Assembly (NCBI RefSeq): GCF_900591205.1
Contig: NZ_UUPU01000006.1
Coordinates: forward strand, 62,001-126,000
DNA from: Pseudomonas viridiflava
Lineage (GTDB): Bacteria > Pseudomonadota > Gammaproteobacteria > Pseudomonadales > Pseudomonadaceae
Direction: 5' to 3'
Length of the DNA: 64,000 nucleotides
This document shows, one piece after another, positions 47,976 through 55,590 of this stretch. The number at the start of each line of letters is the position of its first letter. Position 1 is the stretch's first letter. The notes beneath the pieces were generated by a model. That model saw only the letters and a program-made list of their open reading frames with translations. It was not told where the DNA came from and ran no database searches. A program made the translations under genes and the position numbers.

Positions 47976-49385
47976 TTAGAAGATGGCGTACGTGTAGTTG
48001 AAGATCAGGCGGGTTTGATCCTGATCGGCGGTGCCGGTGTTTTTGCCGTGGTAAGTACCGGTACGCAAGGTAGTGCCGAAGCCCTTCAGAGGACCGGCCT
48101 GCACTACGTAGTCCAGACGGAAGTCGGTTTCGTTTTCTTTCTGGTCAGGGCCACCGGCCACCTTCGACTTGATGTCCGAACCATCCAGGTACGCCACGGA
48201 TGCCTTCAGGCCAGGGACGTATGCCTTGAAGTCATACGAATACTGCCCAAAGTTGACCTGCTCGCCTGCGCGGGAGAACTGGCCGACCACGGCGTCGGTG
48301 AACAGGTAGAAGTCGCTGCCCCCGGCGCCTTGTGCATGCGGGTCGGCCAGGCTGCCCTGGTTCACCCACACAAAGCCGCCGTCGTCACCCACGCCGATGT
48401 GGCCGAGCATCAGGCTGCTGCCGCCCAACTGATAGGTGAAGGCCGCACTGTAGGTCTTGTTGTCCACTTCGTTGGCGTGCTTGGCGTAGCCGCCGTTGTT
48501 GTTGAACTGGTAGCCGGCCTCACCGTTCTTGCCGTCGCTGGAGCTGTCGAAGTAGCGCAGATCAGTCTTGAACGACTGGTCATTGCCCAACGGCAGCACG
48601 TGGACCAGGCCGAAGTAGTTCTGTTTGTAGAAGTCTTGCAGTTGGGCGTAGTAGTACTGCAACGTCAGGTTTTTCGCGATTGCGTTGTCGGAAGAACCGA
48701 ACGGTTTGTAGTCCACACCACCAAACTTGAAGCTGTCACTGTCACGCTGGCCACCGGCCACGCTCAACCCTGTGGAGTTGCTGGAGGCACGGCCTTCGGC
48801 GCGATTCAGCTCACCCCCGGTGAAGGTGACGTTGGGAATGTCGTTCGAGGTGAGGATGCCGCCGTCAAAGGTTTGCGGCGCCACGCGGCTGTCGTTGGAC
48901 ACCAGGATCGGCAACACCGGCGCCAAGCCACCGCCCAGGTGCAACTCGGTCTGGGAAATACGGAATTTCACGTTGCCCGCTGCACGCCCGAAAGAGTCGG
49001 CAGGTTCGGTGCCGTTGTTCTTGGTTGGGAAGAAGCTGTTGCCGTTGCCCGACAGGCCAGGGCCCGCGGCGTGGCCATCGCCACCGTCCAGGCGCAGCGC
49101 GCCGAAGGCCATGACGTCGAAACCAACGCCAAGGGTGCCTTGGGTGTAGCCGGACTTGTAGTCAAAACGCAGCGCTGTGGCGGCTTCGCGCAGATCGTTG
49201 TTGGTCCCCGAGCGGTTATCCGCGCTGTAATACATGGTCCGCGAGCTGATAGCCGCATGGCTGTCTTCGAGGAAACCGCTGTGACCGTTGCCCGTGCCCA
49301 GGGAGCCGAGCCCAAAATCATCTGCGTAAACCTGTTGTGCAAGAACGGCGGCGGTGATTGACAACGCCAGTGTAGAAATTTTCAT
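47976..49385 (-). CDS. OprD-family outer-membrane porin
   Basis: A 469-residue outer-membrane protein. Residues 1-21 (KISTLALSITAAVLAQQVYA) form the signal peptide. The mature protein has OprD landmarks: SRTMYYSADNR, GLGVGFDVMAFGALRLDGG-like strands and the aromatic C-terminus FNYTYAIF required for outer-membrane insertion. The OprD family takes up basic amino acids and small carboxylates. The substrate cannot be assigned. It is divergent from hglS. Confidence 0.93.
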   Translation of the reverse strand: MKISTLALSITAAVLAQQVYADDFGLGSLGTGNGHSGFLEDSHAAISSRTMYYSADNRSGTNNDLREAATALRFDYKSGYTQGTLGVGFDVMAFGALRLDGGDGHAAGPGLSGNGNSFFPTKNNGTEPADSFGRAAGNVKFRISQTELHLGGGLAPVLPILVSNDSRVAPQTFDGGILTSNDIPNVTFTGGELNRAEGRASSNSTGLSVAGGQRDSDSFKFGGVDYKPFGSSDNAIAKNLTLQYYYAQLQDFYKQNYFGLVHVLPLGNDQSFKTDLRYFDSSSDGKNGEAGYQFNNNGGYAKHANEVDNKTYSAAFTYQLGGSSLMLGHIGVGDDGGFVWVNQGSLADPHAQGAGGSDFYLFTDAVVGQFSRAGEQVNFGQYSYDFKAYVPGLKASVAYLDGSDIKSKVAGGPDQKENETDFRLDYVVQAGPLKGFGTTLRTGTYHGKNTGTADQDQTRLIFNYTYAIF

Positions 49386-49561
49386 TAACGACGGCCCCTA
49401 AACATATTTTTATGTGTGCGATCTGCGAAACGACGTTTTCATCCTTGCGAACGTGACGATTCTTTCATGCCGACCGGGGCTTGCTCCGTGAAGAATTAGT
49501 TAGGAAAAACCCCGAAAAATGAAATTTCCAGGTGGCTGATTTTTGTCATATTCAGGTCATC

Positions 49562-49580
49562 TCATTCATTTGCAGAATGA
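49562..49580. promoter_or_regulatory. Inverted repeat TCATTC-N7-GAATGA between oprD-like and hglS genes
   Basis: Six-base perfect arms lie in the 289-bp divergent region, 95 bp upstream of hglS. It may be an operator. Nothing else in this region stands out. Confidence 0.3.
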
Positions 49581-49674
49581 AGTCCAGAGGAATCTTCGTT
49601 TGCAAGCTGGCCTGCAGCTCAACAAAATCCACCATTAGGCCACCATCACCGTCCTAGCTATCAGGAATTTTTCT

Positions 49675-51051
49675 ATGCACACCACCGCACATGTCAGCCC
49701 CGACGAGATCCGCAAGGGCTTTTCCAAGGCCATGTCCGACATGTACCGAGATGAAGTTCCGCTGTATGGCGCGCTGATGGCGTTGGTGGCCGAGACCAAC
49801 AGCCGCGTACTCGACACCCAACCGGCCCTGGCGCAACAGCTGCAGCGTACCGGCGAAATCCAGCGCCTGGACATGGAACGCCACGGCGCCATCCGCCTGG
49901 GCACGGCTGCAGAACTGTCGACCATCAGCCGCTTGTTTGCCGTGATGGGCATGCAACCGGTGGGTTACTACGACCTGACCCCGGCCGGTGTGCCGGTGCA
50001 TTCCACTGCCTTTCGCGCCGTGCATGAGCGCTCGCTGCAAACCAGCCCGTTTCGCGTATTCACCTCGTTGCTGCGCCTGGAGCTGATCGAAAACCCCGAA
50101 CTGCGGGCCTTCGCCGAAACCGCCCTGGCCAAGCGTTCGATCTTCACCCCAGGGGCGCTGGCACTGATCGAAAAAGCGCAAAAGGACCACGGCCTCAGCG
50201 CGCAGGATGCCGAGGAATTTATCCGCCAGGCCCTGGAAACCTTTCGCTGGCATCACACCGCCACTGTCACCGGCGCGCAGTACCAGCAACTCAGCGACCA
50301 GCACCGCCTGATCGCCGACGTGGTGGCCTTCAAGGGCCCGCATATCAACCACCTGACGCCGCGCACCCTGGACATCGACCAGGTACAGGCCGCCATGCCC
50401 GGTAAAGGCATCACCCCCAAGGCCGTGATCGAAGGGCCACCCCGCCGTCATTGCCCGATCCTGCTGCGCCAGACCAGCTTCAAAGCCCTCGACGAACCCA
50501 TCGCCTTCACCGACGCCCAGGGCAGCCACAGTGCACGCTTCGGCGAAATCGAACAGCGCGGCGTCGCCCTCACCCCCAAGGGCCGCGCCCTGTACGACCA
50601 ACTGCTGAACGCCGCCCGCGATGCGCTGGGCGCCTTCCCCAATGAAGGCAACGCCACGCGCTATATGCAATTGATGGAACAGCACTTCCGGGCCTTCCCG
50701 GATAACCACACGCAGATGCGCGAAGAGGGTCTGGCCTATTTCCGCTACTTCGTCACGCAAAAGGGCCTGGCGGCACGCGGCCAGGCCGATCAGCCACGCA
50801 CGCTGGAGGCGCTGATCGCAGCCGGCCACGTGGATGTGGAACCGTTGGTGTATGAGGATTTTCTACCGGTGAGCGCGGCGGGTATCTTCCAGTCAAACCT
50901 GGGGGATGCGGCGCAGAGTCACTACGCGGCCAATTCGAACCAGGCCGAATTCGAGAAAGCGCTGGGGCGCAGGACGATTGACGAACTGAAGCTGTACGGC
51001 GAGACGCAGCAGCGCGCCATGGATGAATGCATCAAAACGCTGCTGGCGTAA
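49675..51051 (+). CDS. hglS: 2-oxoadipate dioxygenase/decarboxylase (HglS, DUF1338)
   Basis: A 458-residue Fe(II) enzyme that converts 2-oxoadipate to D-2-hydroxyglutarate in the D-lysine catabolic route of Pseudomonas. Metal ligands known from P. putida HglS can be located: H70 in MERHGAIRLG, H226 in GPHINHLTPRT, and the glutamates of FGEIEQRG (291/293). The length and start (MHTTAHVSPDEIRKGFSKAM) agree with the family. AGGAA precedes the ATG. It is immediately followed by the 36-bp repeat that bounds the low-GC cassette. Confidence 0.93.
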   Translation: MHTTAHVSPDEIRKGFSKAMSDMYRDEVPLYGALMALVAETNSRVLDTQPALAQQLQRTGEIQRLDMERHGAIRLGTAAELSTISRLFAVMGMQPVGYYDLTPAGVPVHSTAFRAVHERSLQTSPFRVFTSLLRLELIENPELRAFAETALAKRSIFTPGALALIEKAQKDHGLSAQDAEEFIRQALETFRWHHTATVTGAQYQQLSDQHRLIADVVAFKGPHINHLTPRTLDIDQVQAAMPGKGITPKAVIEGPPRRHCPILLRQTSFKALDEPIAFTDAQGSHSARFGEIEQRGVALTPKGRALYDQLLNAARDALGAFPNEGNATRYMQLMEQHFRAFPDNHTQMREEGLAYFRYFVTQKGLAARGQADQPRTLEALIAAGHVDVEPLVYEDFLPVSAAGIFQSNLGDAAQSHYAANSNQAEFEKALGRRTIDELKLYGETQQRAMDECIKTLLA

Positions 51052-51069
51052 AAACCTGGCGTGAAAACA

Positions 51070-51105
51070 GAGTGCCCGCCCCGGCTCACCGGCGCAATCC
51101 TTGCG
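51070..51105. repeat. 36-bp direct repeat, left copy, at cassette boundary
   Basis: It is identical over 36 bases to 55057-55092. It begins GAGTGCCCGCCCC and ends AATCCTTGCG. It lies 18 bp after the hglS stop. The hairpin that this sequence forms in the right copy is cut here in the 3' arm of its inner stem. Confidence 0.9.
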
Positions 51106-51273
51106 ACAGAGACAAAGCGGGTGATGTCTTCTTTCAACTTCCGAAAACAAGCTGCGGTGTGATCAGTTATCCACACTGAATAAACCAACAGAAATGGACT
51201 ACATGGTTTTCAGAAACCAATAGTTTGAAATAAATCCAATTTGACACGAAGCTGATGCACATCCGACACGCAA

Positions 51274-51287
51274 CGACATTGTTGTCG
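51274..51287 (+). promoter_or_regulatory. Inverted repeat CGACA-N4-TGTCG before the cassette operon
   Basis: The repeat lies just upstream of the GGGAGGTG ribosome binding site of the first cassette gene. It may be an operator or a leader hairpin. A TTGACA at 51241 could be a -35 element, but no matching -10 was found. Confidence 0.3.
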
Positions 51288-51300
51288 AACGGGAGGTGCT

Positions 51301-52107
51301 ATGACAGTGATAAAAAGTGCCGTGATTATTGGGGCGGGCCCAATGGGCAGTGCTATTGCCATTGGACTGAAAACATCCAGCCCAACTATAACTTTGCAGA
51401 TTGTGGATCCGGACATTACCCGCCGGGATACATTAATCAATGCAGGCATATCAACGACAGAACACCTACCCGACCGATTAACCTCAGAAGCCATAATAAT
51501 AGCAATTCCACCCCAAGCCTTTGGGCGATTTTCAGAAAATAACCCGCAACTTGAATATTACACTGGGGTCATTATCTCAGTCATGGCAGGAATAAAACTT
51601 TCAGAACTGATATTCCAACTGAAGGCATCACAAGTATGCCGAGCAATGCCAAACCTGCCCTGCGCCATTAACGAAGGCGTGACCGTTTCGATCTTTGCAC
51701 CTGAGACCACCCAGGAAAATAACATTTTAGTTCGAGACTTATTTTCGAGACTTGGCCTGTTTATCAGCATAGAAAATGAGCGACTTATTGATGATGCCAC
51801 CGCGCTGATTGGCGGAGGCCCTGCTTATATTTCATATTTTGCGGCAGCCCTCATAGAGTACGCCCTACTCTCCGGCTTCGACAAAACAGACGCCACGTTA
51901 ATGGTCACTCAACTATTGCGAGGAACCTCTGCCCTGTTAGACAAAAACCGGGAGCCCCCCATGAGACTTTGCGAACACGTGATGACTGCTAAAGGAACCA
52001 CGGAGCAGGCAATTAATTTTTTTAATCGCAAACAGTTGCTGGCCACTATTGTGACCGGTCTTAAACACGCTCGCGTACGTGCGGAAGAATTGGGAAGGAG
52101 GTCTTAG
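51301..52107 (+). CDS. Divergent pyrroline-5-carboxylate reductase-like imine reductase
   Basis: A 268-residue ProC-family protein. The Rossmann motif GAGPMG is at residues 11-16. ISVMAGI (92-98), CRAMPNLPCAINEG (113-126) and IGGGPAYISYF (170-180) follow the ProC pattern. The family signature SPGGTT is altered to TAKGTT (229-234). ProC reduces the cyclic imine of a proline precursor with NAD(P)H; the altered signature and context suggest another imine or 2-oxo-amine substrate. A strong GGGAGGTG site precedes the ATG. The last codons contain the ribosome binding site of the next gene, so the two are coupled. The gene is low in GC. Confidence 0.85.
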   Translation: MTVIKSAVIIGAGPMGSAIAIGLKTSSPTITLQIVDPDITRRDTLINAGISTTEHLPDRLTSEAIIIAIPPQAFGRFSENNPQLEYYTGVIISVMAGIKLSELIFQLKASQVCRAMPNLPCAINEGVTVSIFAPETTQENNILVRDLFSRLGLFISIENERLIDDATALIGGGPAYISYFAAALIEYALLSGFDKTDATLMVTQLLRGTSALLDKNREPPMRLCEHVMTAKGTTEQAINFFNRKQLLATIVTGLKHARVRAEELGRRS

Positions 52108-52109
52108 AC

Positions 52110-52979
52110 ATGCGCGGATTACTCGACCACGGGACGACTGGAAAACATCACCTAACGAATGAATACGCGGACAGCGCGGATGGCACTTACAAAGTCTACT
52201 TTGGGCTGGGCCACAGCCTAAAACTGATCAACATACCAAGTGTATTCAAAGTAAGTCTTGCAGGCATGAGGCTTGGCAATTACCTGGTACAATCAGCCAC
52301 CCGTGAAACCTTAAACAAAAGTTTTTTGGATATGGGAACGGGTAGCGGTGTCCATGCGCTATTAATGCGTAGGCTTGGCAATAACGACGTCAATGCCAGC
52401 GACATCTCTCAAGAGTCTCTTGCACAGGCAAAAATCCACGAACGTATAAATTTCAAACAAGGCACCATTAATTTTTCTGTCAGCGACTTGTTCGAAAGCC
52501 TCACTGATAGACAATTTCAAACAATTACCTTCAACCCACCTGGTTGGCGGACCCCATCAAGCGCGCTTATTCAAAAATTGGCAATGTCCTCTCAGTCTGG
52601 GCAATTGCCTATTCGTTCGATGTTCTATGGCGAGGAGGTAGTTAGTCGCTTTCTGCAAGACCTTCCGAAATATCTTGCCCCCAGAGGTCGGGCTATCGTA
52701 GGACTCAATTCCCTGGTGGGGATACATGACATATTGAACAAATACAATCAAAAACACAAAAACACCCCACCATTAACATACAAACTAGTGGAGCGCCATA
52801 CCTTTCCACTTCTTTACTATACACACCATTGGCAACGGCTTAGAAACTCCTTAAAAAACGAGTTCGAAAACTGGGCTAAACAAGAGCTAGCTGATTACGC
52901 CACCGATCAATCCGGAAATATTTATTGGTCATATGAAATCATTGAGTTCTCCCATAGCCCAATATGGCATCGCACATGA
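52110..52979 (+). CDS. SAM-dependent methyltransferase of the NPPx class
   Basis: A 289-residue class I methyltransferase. Motif I LDMGTGSGV (73-81) binds SAM, NASDIS (95-100) is motif II, and NPPGW (142-146) is the motif IV seen in N-methyltransferases such as PrmC that act on planar or amide nitrogen. The N-terminal ~65 residues and the long C-terminal part (TFPLLYYTHHWQRLRNSLKN) are not familiar to me. A near-perfect GGAAGGAGG precedes the ATG and overlaps the end of the reductase gene. A SAM-dependent alkyl transfer or cyclisation other than methylation cannot be excluded. Confidence 0.85.
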   Translation: MRGLLDHGTTGKHHLTNEYADSADGTYKVYFGLGHSLKLINIPSVFKVSLAGMRLGNYLVQSATRETLNKSFLDMGTGSGVHALLMRRLGNNDVNASDISQESLAQAKIHERINFKQGTINFSVSDLFESLTDRQFQTITFNPPGWRTPSSALIQKLAMSSQSGQLPIRSMFYGEEVVSRFLQDLPKYLAPRGRAIVGLNSLVGIHDILNKYNQKHKNTPPLTYKLVERHTFPLLYYTHHWQRLRNSLKNEFENWAKQELADYATDQSGNIYWSYEIIEFSHSPIWHRT

Positions 52980-53899
52980 GATCGCAGCAAAACAGTTGCC
53001 ATCCCCACTACTTGGCAATCACCCTATCCGGATTGGCAAACCTTCTCCTGGGGGTATCATCGCTTTATTGGCGCACACTGGGTGAAATCTCATCAACAAC
53101 ATTAGTCGTTTATCGAGTTGTACTATCCGCGCTTATACTGACATTTTTCATCCTTATATTTCGACGTGCACGCCAGCTAAAGCATTACACAATAAAGCTC
53201 ATCTGCCTGCACTCCATTGCGTCCATCCTCATCGCTATCAACTGGGGAGCCTTTATCTGGGCGTCGATTAACGGATACCTATTGGAGAGTGGGCTTGGAT
53301 ACCTGCTAGCACCGTTCATCTCGATCGTACTGGGTGCGGTGGTTTACCGCGAACACATGGTCGCAAGAAAAACAGTATCAACCGCCATTGCCTTTGGCGC
53401 CATTGCCATATTAATAATATCTACCAAACACCTGAACCATTTGACTTATCTACTAATCGCCTCGACATGGGGCGCCTACACCTCTATAAAAAAATCAACC
53501 TCCTTAGATGCGATAAACGGCTTGCTTATAGAAACAGTATTTCTGACCGCCTGCCTGGCATTGGCGATCAGCCTGTTTGAGCTCCCTGTTGTCTGGCCTT
53601 ACGAACTGCCTAGCCAATCAAGTTATTTGATTTGGCTGGCGGGCGGGGTGTCCATCGTGCCTTTACTGATGTTTTCCTACGCCACCGGAAAAATACCCCT
53701 TTCCTTAACCGGCTTTATACAGTTCATACTCCCCCTCACACTATTTACCCTGGCGCTACTGCTACGCTTACAAGAAATATCCAACACCTCATTGATATTA
53801 ATCATTTCAATAGCCGGCCTATTGATCACACTTATTATTTATGACCTCATCAATCCGCAACGTCCAACAAGAAGAATGCACAATGAAAAACATCTATGA
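52976..53899 (+). CDS. EamA-family (DMT superfamily) transporter
   Basis: A 307-residue inner-membrane protein with ten predicted helices in two EamA repeats (LAITLSGLANLLLGVSSLYW onward; LIASTWGAYTSIKKS onward). GLGYLLAPFISIVLGAVVYRE is typical. EamA proteins often export amino acids, metallophores or metabolites. I choose the ATG at 52976, which overlaps the preceding TGA (ATGA), although an in-frame ATG lies at 52964. In this operon it is the likely exporter of the product. Confidence 0.88.
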   Translation: MRSQQNSCHPHYLAITLSGLANLLLGVSSLYWRTLGEISSTTLVVYRVVLSALILTFFILIFRRARQLKHYTIKLICLHSIASILIAINWGAFIWASINGYLLESGLGYLLAPFISIVLGAVVYREHMVARKTVSTAIAFGAIAILIISTKHLNHLTYLLIASTWGAYTSIKKSTSLDAINGLLIETVFLTACLALAISLFELPVVWPYELPSQSSYLIWLAGGVSIVPLLMFSYATGKIPLSLTGFIQFILPLTLFTLALLLRLQEISNTSLILIISIAGLLITLIIYDLINPQRPTRRMHNEKHL

Positions 53900-55049
53900 C
53901 ATTGTTGTGATTGGGCTTGGAATTATGGGGTCAGCAGCCTTATGGAGAGCCGCCCCCCTCTGTTCCCGCGTTTTAGGCATTGATGCCTCAGGCCCCTCTC
54001 ATAGCTATGGGTCCTCACAGGGAAACTCAAGAATCTTTCGACGTGCTTATTGGGAGGGCGAAAAATACCTCCCGTTGCTCAACCACGCAGACCGATTATG
54101 GAATGAGTTAGAACACGTGACGCACGAACAACTGCTAATGCGCACGGGAGGAATTTTCATCGGGCCGGAGTCAAGCCGCGTGGTTGCAGGAAGCATTGAA
54201 ACCGCCAGGAAAGGCAACATTGAACACAAGGTATGGACTTCATCAACGATCCGCAAAACGTTCCCGGCATTCAACGTGCCAGATGGAATGCAAGCCTTAT
54301 ACGAGCCTGGTGCTTATGCGTTATCGGCTCAAGACGCAAGAATGAGTATGCTCAATGAGGCCGTTCGATCTGGAGCCATTACGGAGTTTGGCGACACGGT
54401 TGTAAGCCTCGAAAACCATACAGCGGGAGTGCGCGTGACTACCCAAAGCGGGCGTATTCATGTTGCGAGATCCGTGATAGTTACAGCAGGCCCCTGGATA
54501 ACCACTCGCCTCATGCCAGAGCTTTCAGACTATCTGGAGCCCCGACGGGTGCCCGTATACTGGTTCATGCCCAAAATCGCCTCAGGAATATTATTCTCAA
54601 TGGAGCGCTTTCCCGTATTTCTCTACGAGTGCGAAGGCGGGGGCCTCCTTTATGGAGTTCCCTCAATTGTCAGCAATGAACCCGGCGTCAAAATAGGTTT
54701 TCATAATCGCCAGCAAACACCCACTGCTCCTGACTGGGACAGCGTTCCCGTGGAAAAAAGGTATTTGAGCGAAATAGCCGCGACGGTGGGGTCAATATTT
54801 CCGGAGCTTGAGCATTCACCTACTCAAGCTAAAAGCTGTCTCTATACCATGAGCAAGGACGAGTCATTCGTGATTGGAAAATCCAAGAACCTGCACTCAG
54901 TTTATTTCGCATCGGCATGCTCAGGCCACGGTTTCAAATTCGCGCCAGCTATAGGTGATGCTTTAGCCAAGCTGGCAACTGGACAGCAACCAAACGTCCC
55001 GCTTTCAGCGTTTTCAGCCGGGCGCTTTGATCATGCTCGGCCTGCATGA
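53883..55049 (+). CDS. Monomeric sarcosine oxidase/N-methyltryptophan oxidase-type flavoenzyme
   Basis: A 388-residue DAO-family oxidase. The FAD-binding VVIGLGIMGSAAL (8-20) is followed by SSQGNSRIFRRAYWEGEKY. Residues equivalent to those of monomeric sarcosine oxidase are present: Arg50/Arg53, Lys270 (oxygen activation), His274, Cys319 (covalent FAD, in SCLYTM) and Lys352 (SGHGFKF). It should therefore be an active covalent flavoprotein oxidising a secondary or N-methyl amine, or a cyclic imino acid, to an imine with H2O2 release. Its start overlaps the end of the transporter gene by 17 bp. Last gene of the cassette. Confidence 0.9.
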   Translation: MKNIYDIVVIGLGIMGSAALWRAAPLCSRVLGIDASGPSHSYGSSQGNSRIFRRAYWEGEKYLPLLNHADRLWNELEHVTHEQLLMRTGGIFIGPESSRVVAGSIETARKGNIEHKVWTSSTIRKTFPAFNVPDGMQALYEPGAYALSAQDARMSMLNEAVRSGAITEFGDTVVSLENHTAGVRVTTQSGRIHVARSVIVTAGPWITTRLMPELSDYLEPRRVPVYWFMPKIASGILFSMERFPVFLYECEGGGLLYGVPSIVSNEPGVKIGFHNRQQTPTAPDWDSVPVEKRYLSEIAATVGSIFPELEHSPTQAKSCLYTMSKDESFVIGKSKNLHSVYFASACSGHGFKFAPAIGDALAKLATGQQPNVPLSAFSAGRFDHARPA

Positions 55050-55056
55050 GTAACGG

Positions 55057-55092
55057 GAGTGCCCGCCCCGGCTCACCGGCGCAATCCTTGCG
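55057..55092. repeat. 36-bp direct repeat, right copy, at cassette boundary
   Basis: It is identical to 51070-51105. It starts 7 bp after the flavoenzyme stop codon and here continues into an intact hairpin element. Confidence 0.9.
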
Positions 55093-55127
55093 CCGCAACA
55101 GTCCCCAGAGCCGGGTGGGCGGGTCGC
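55060..55127. other. Two-stem hairpin element containing the right repeat
   Basis: An inner stem CGGCGCAA-TCC-TTGCGCCG has perfect 8-bp arms. An outer stem pairs GCCCGCC..CCGGCTC with GAGCCGG..GGGCGGG. It may be a terminator, a small structured RNA or a recombination target. If the cassette is removed in thought, this element directly follows hglS. Confidence 0.6.
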
Positions 55128-55191
55128 ATCATAAGCAGTGAAGTGAATGCTGTCCCTTCAGCAATTCTGAACAAATATTACCGCGACCACG

Positions 55192-55416
55192 TTACCCCAG
55201 CCGCGCCACAATCTCGTCTTTGACCAACAAGCGCTTTTTCTTCAGCTTCTCCACATCCTCATCGCTGGCCTTGGCCGACTCCGCCTCCAGCACCTCCCCA
55301 TCGGCAGCGTAGTATCGGGTGAGCAGCGAGTCCAGACGTTTGTCGCTCGCCCTGCGTTCGTGAACGACTTCCTTGCTCAACCCCAAATCCTGATACAGGT
55401 CGTGTTTCACCGGCAT
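55192..55416 (-). CDS. DUF465 (YdcH-like) small protein
   Basis: A 74-residue helical protein. MPVKHDLYQDLGLSKEVVHE and the EDVEKLKKKRLLVKDEIVARL coiled segment are typical of DUF465. Function unknown; members are short cytosolic helical hairpins. GGAGGTACGTC gives a good ribosome site for the ATG at 55416, so a longer frame from 55440 is not used. Confidence 0.88.
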   Translation of the reverse strand: MPVKHDLYQDLGLSKEVVHERRASDKRLDSLLTRYYAADGEVLEAESAKASDEDVEKLKKKRLLVKDEIVARLG

Positions 55417-55590
55417 GACGTACCTCCGCAAGTTGATCAATGGCTACACCCCTGAAGCTAGCCCATTCCAAGGGGTCTTGTCATGTTTGCGGTCAAACCA
55501 TTCCCGTTCGTCGCACGGCATGGGATGGGATCAAACCTTTGCCGCCCCCTGCCCTCCACTGTAGATCGCACCCTGAGGGAGACCGGTTTC

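Larger units (their letters stand above)
51106..55056. mobile_element. Low-GC four-gene cassette between direct repeats (putative island)
   Basis: It is bounded by exact 36-bp direct repeats. Hand counting gives 46 G+C in the 120 bases 52741-52860 (38%), against 41 in the 60 bases 50521-50580 of hglS (68%). Codons such as ATA, TTA and AGA, rare in the neighbouring genes, are frequent. No integrase or transposase gene is inside. It contains one tightly coupled operon of four genes. Confidence 0.7.

Noticed and set aside
51167..51175. Perfect DnaA box TTATCCACA inside the low-GC cassette leader
   Set aside because: A single 9-mer on either strand is expected by chance about once in 130 kb, and there is no cluster of boxes, AT-rich unwinding region or replication gene. 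It does not indicate an origin.
51106..55056. Integrase or transposase remnant within the cassette
   Set aside because: All six frames of the gaps were inspected for recombinase motifs and none was seen. Mobility is inferred only from the repeats and composition.
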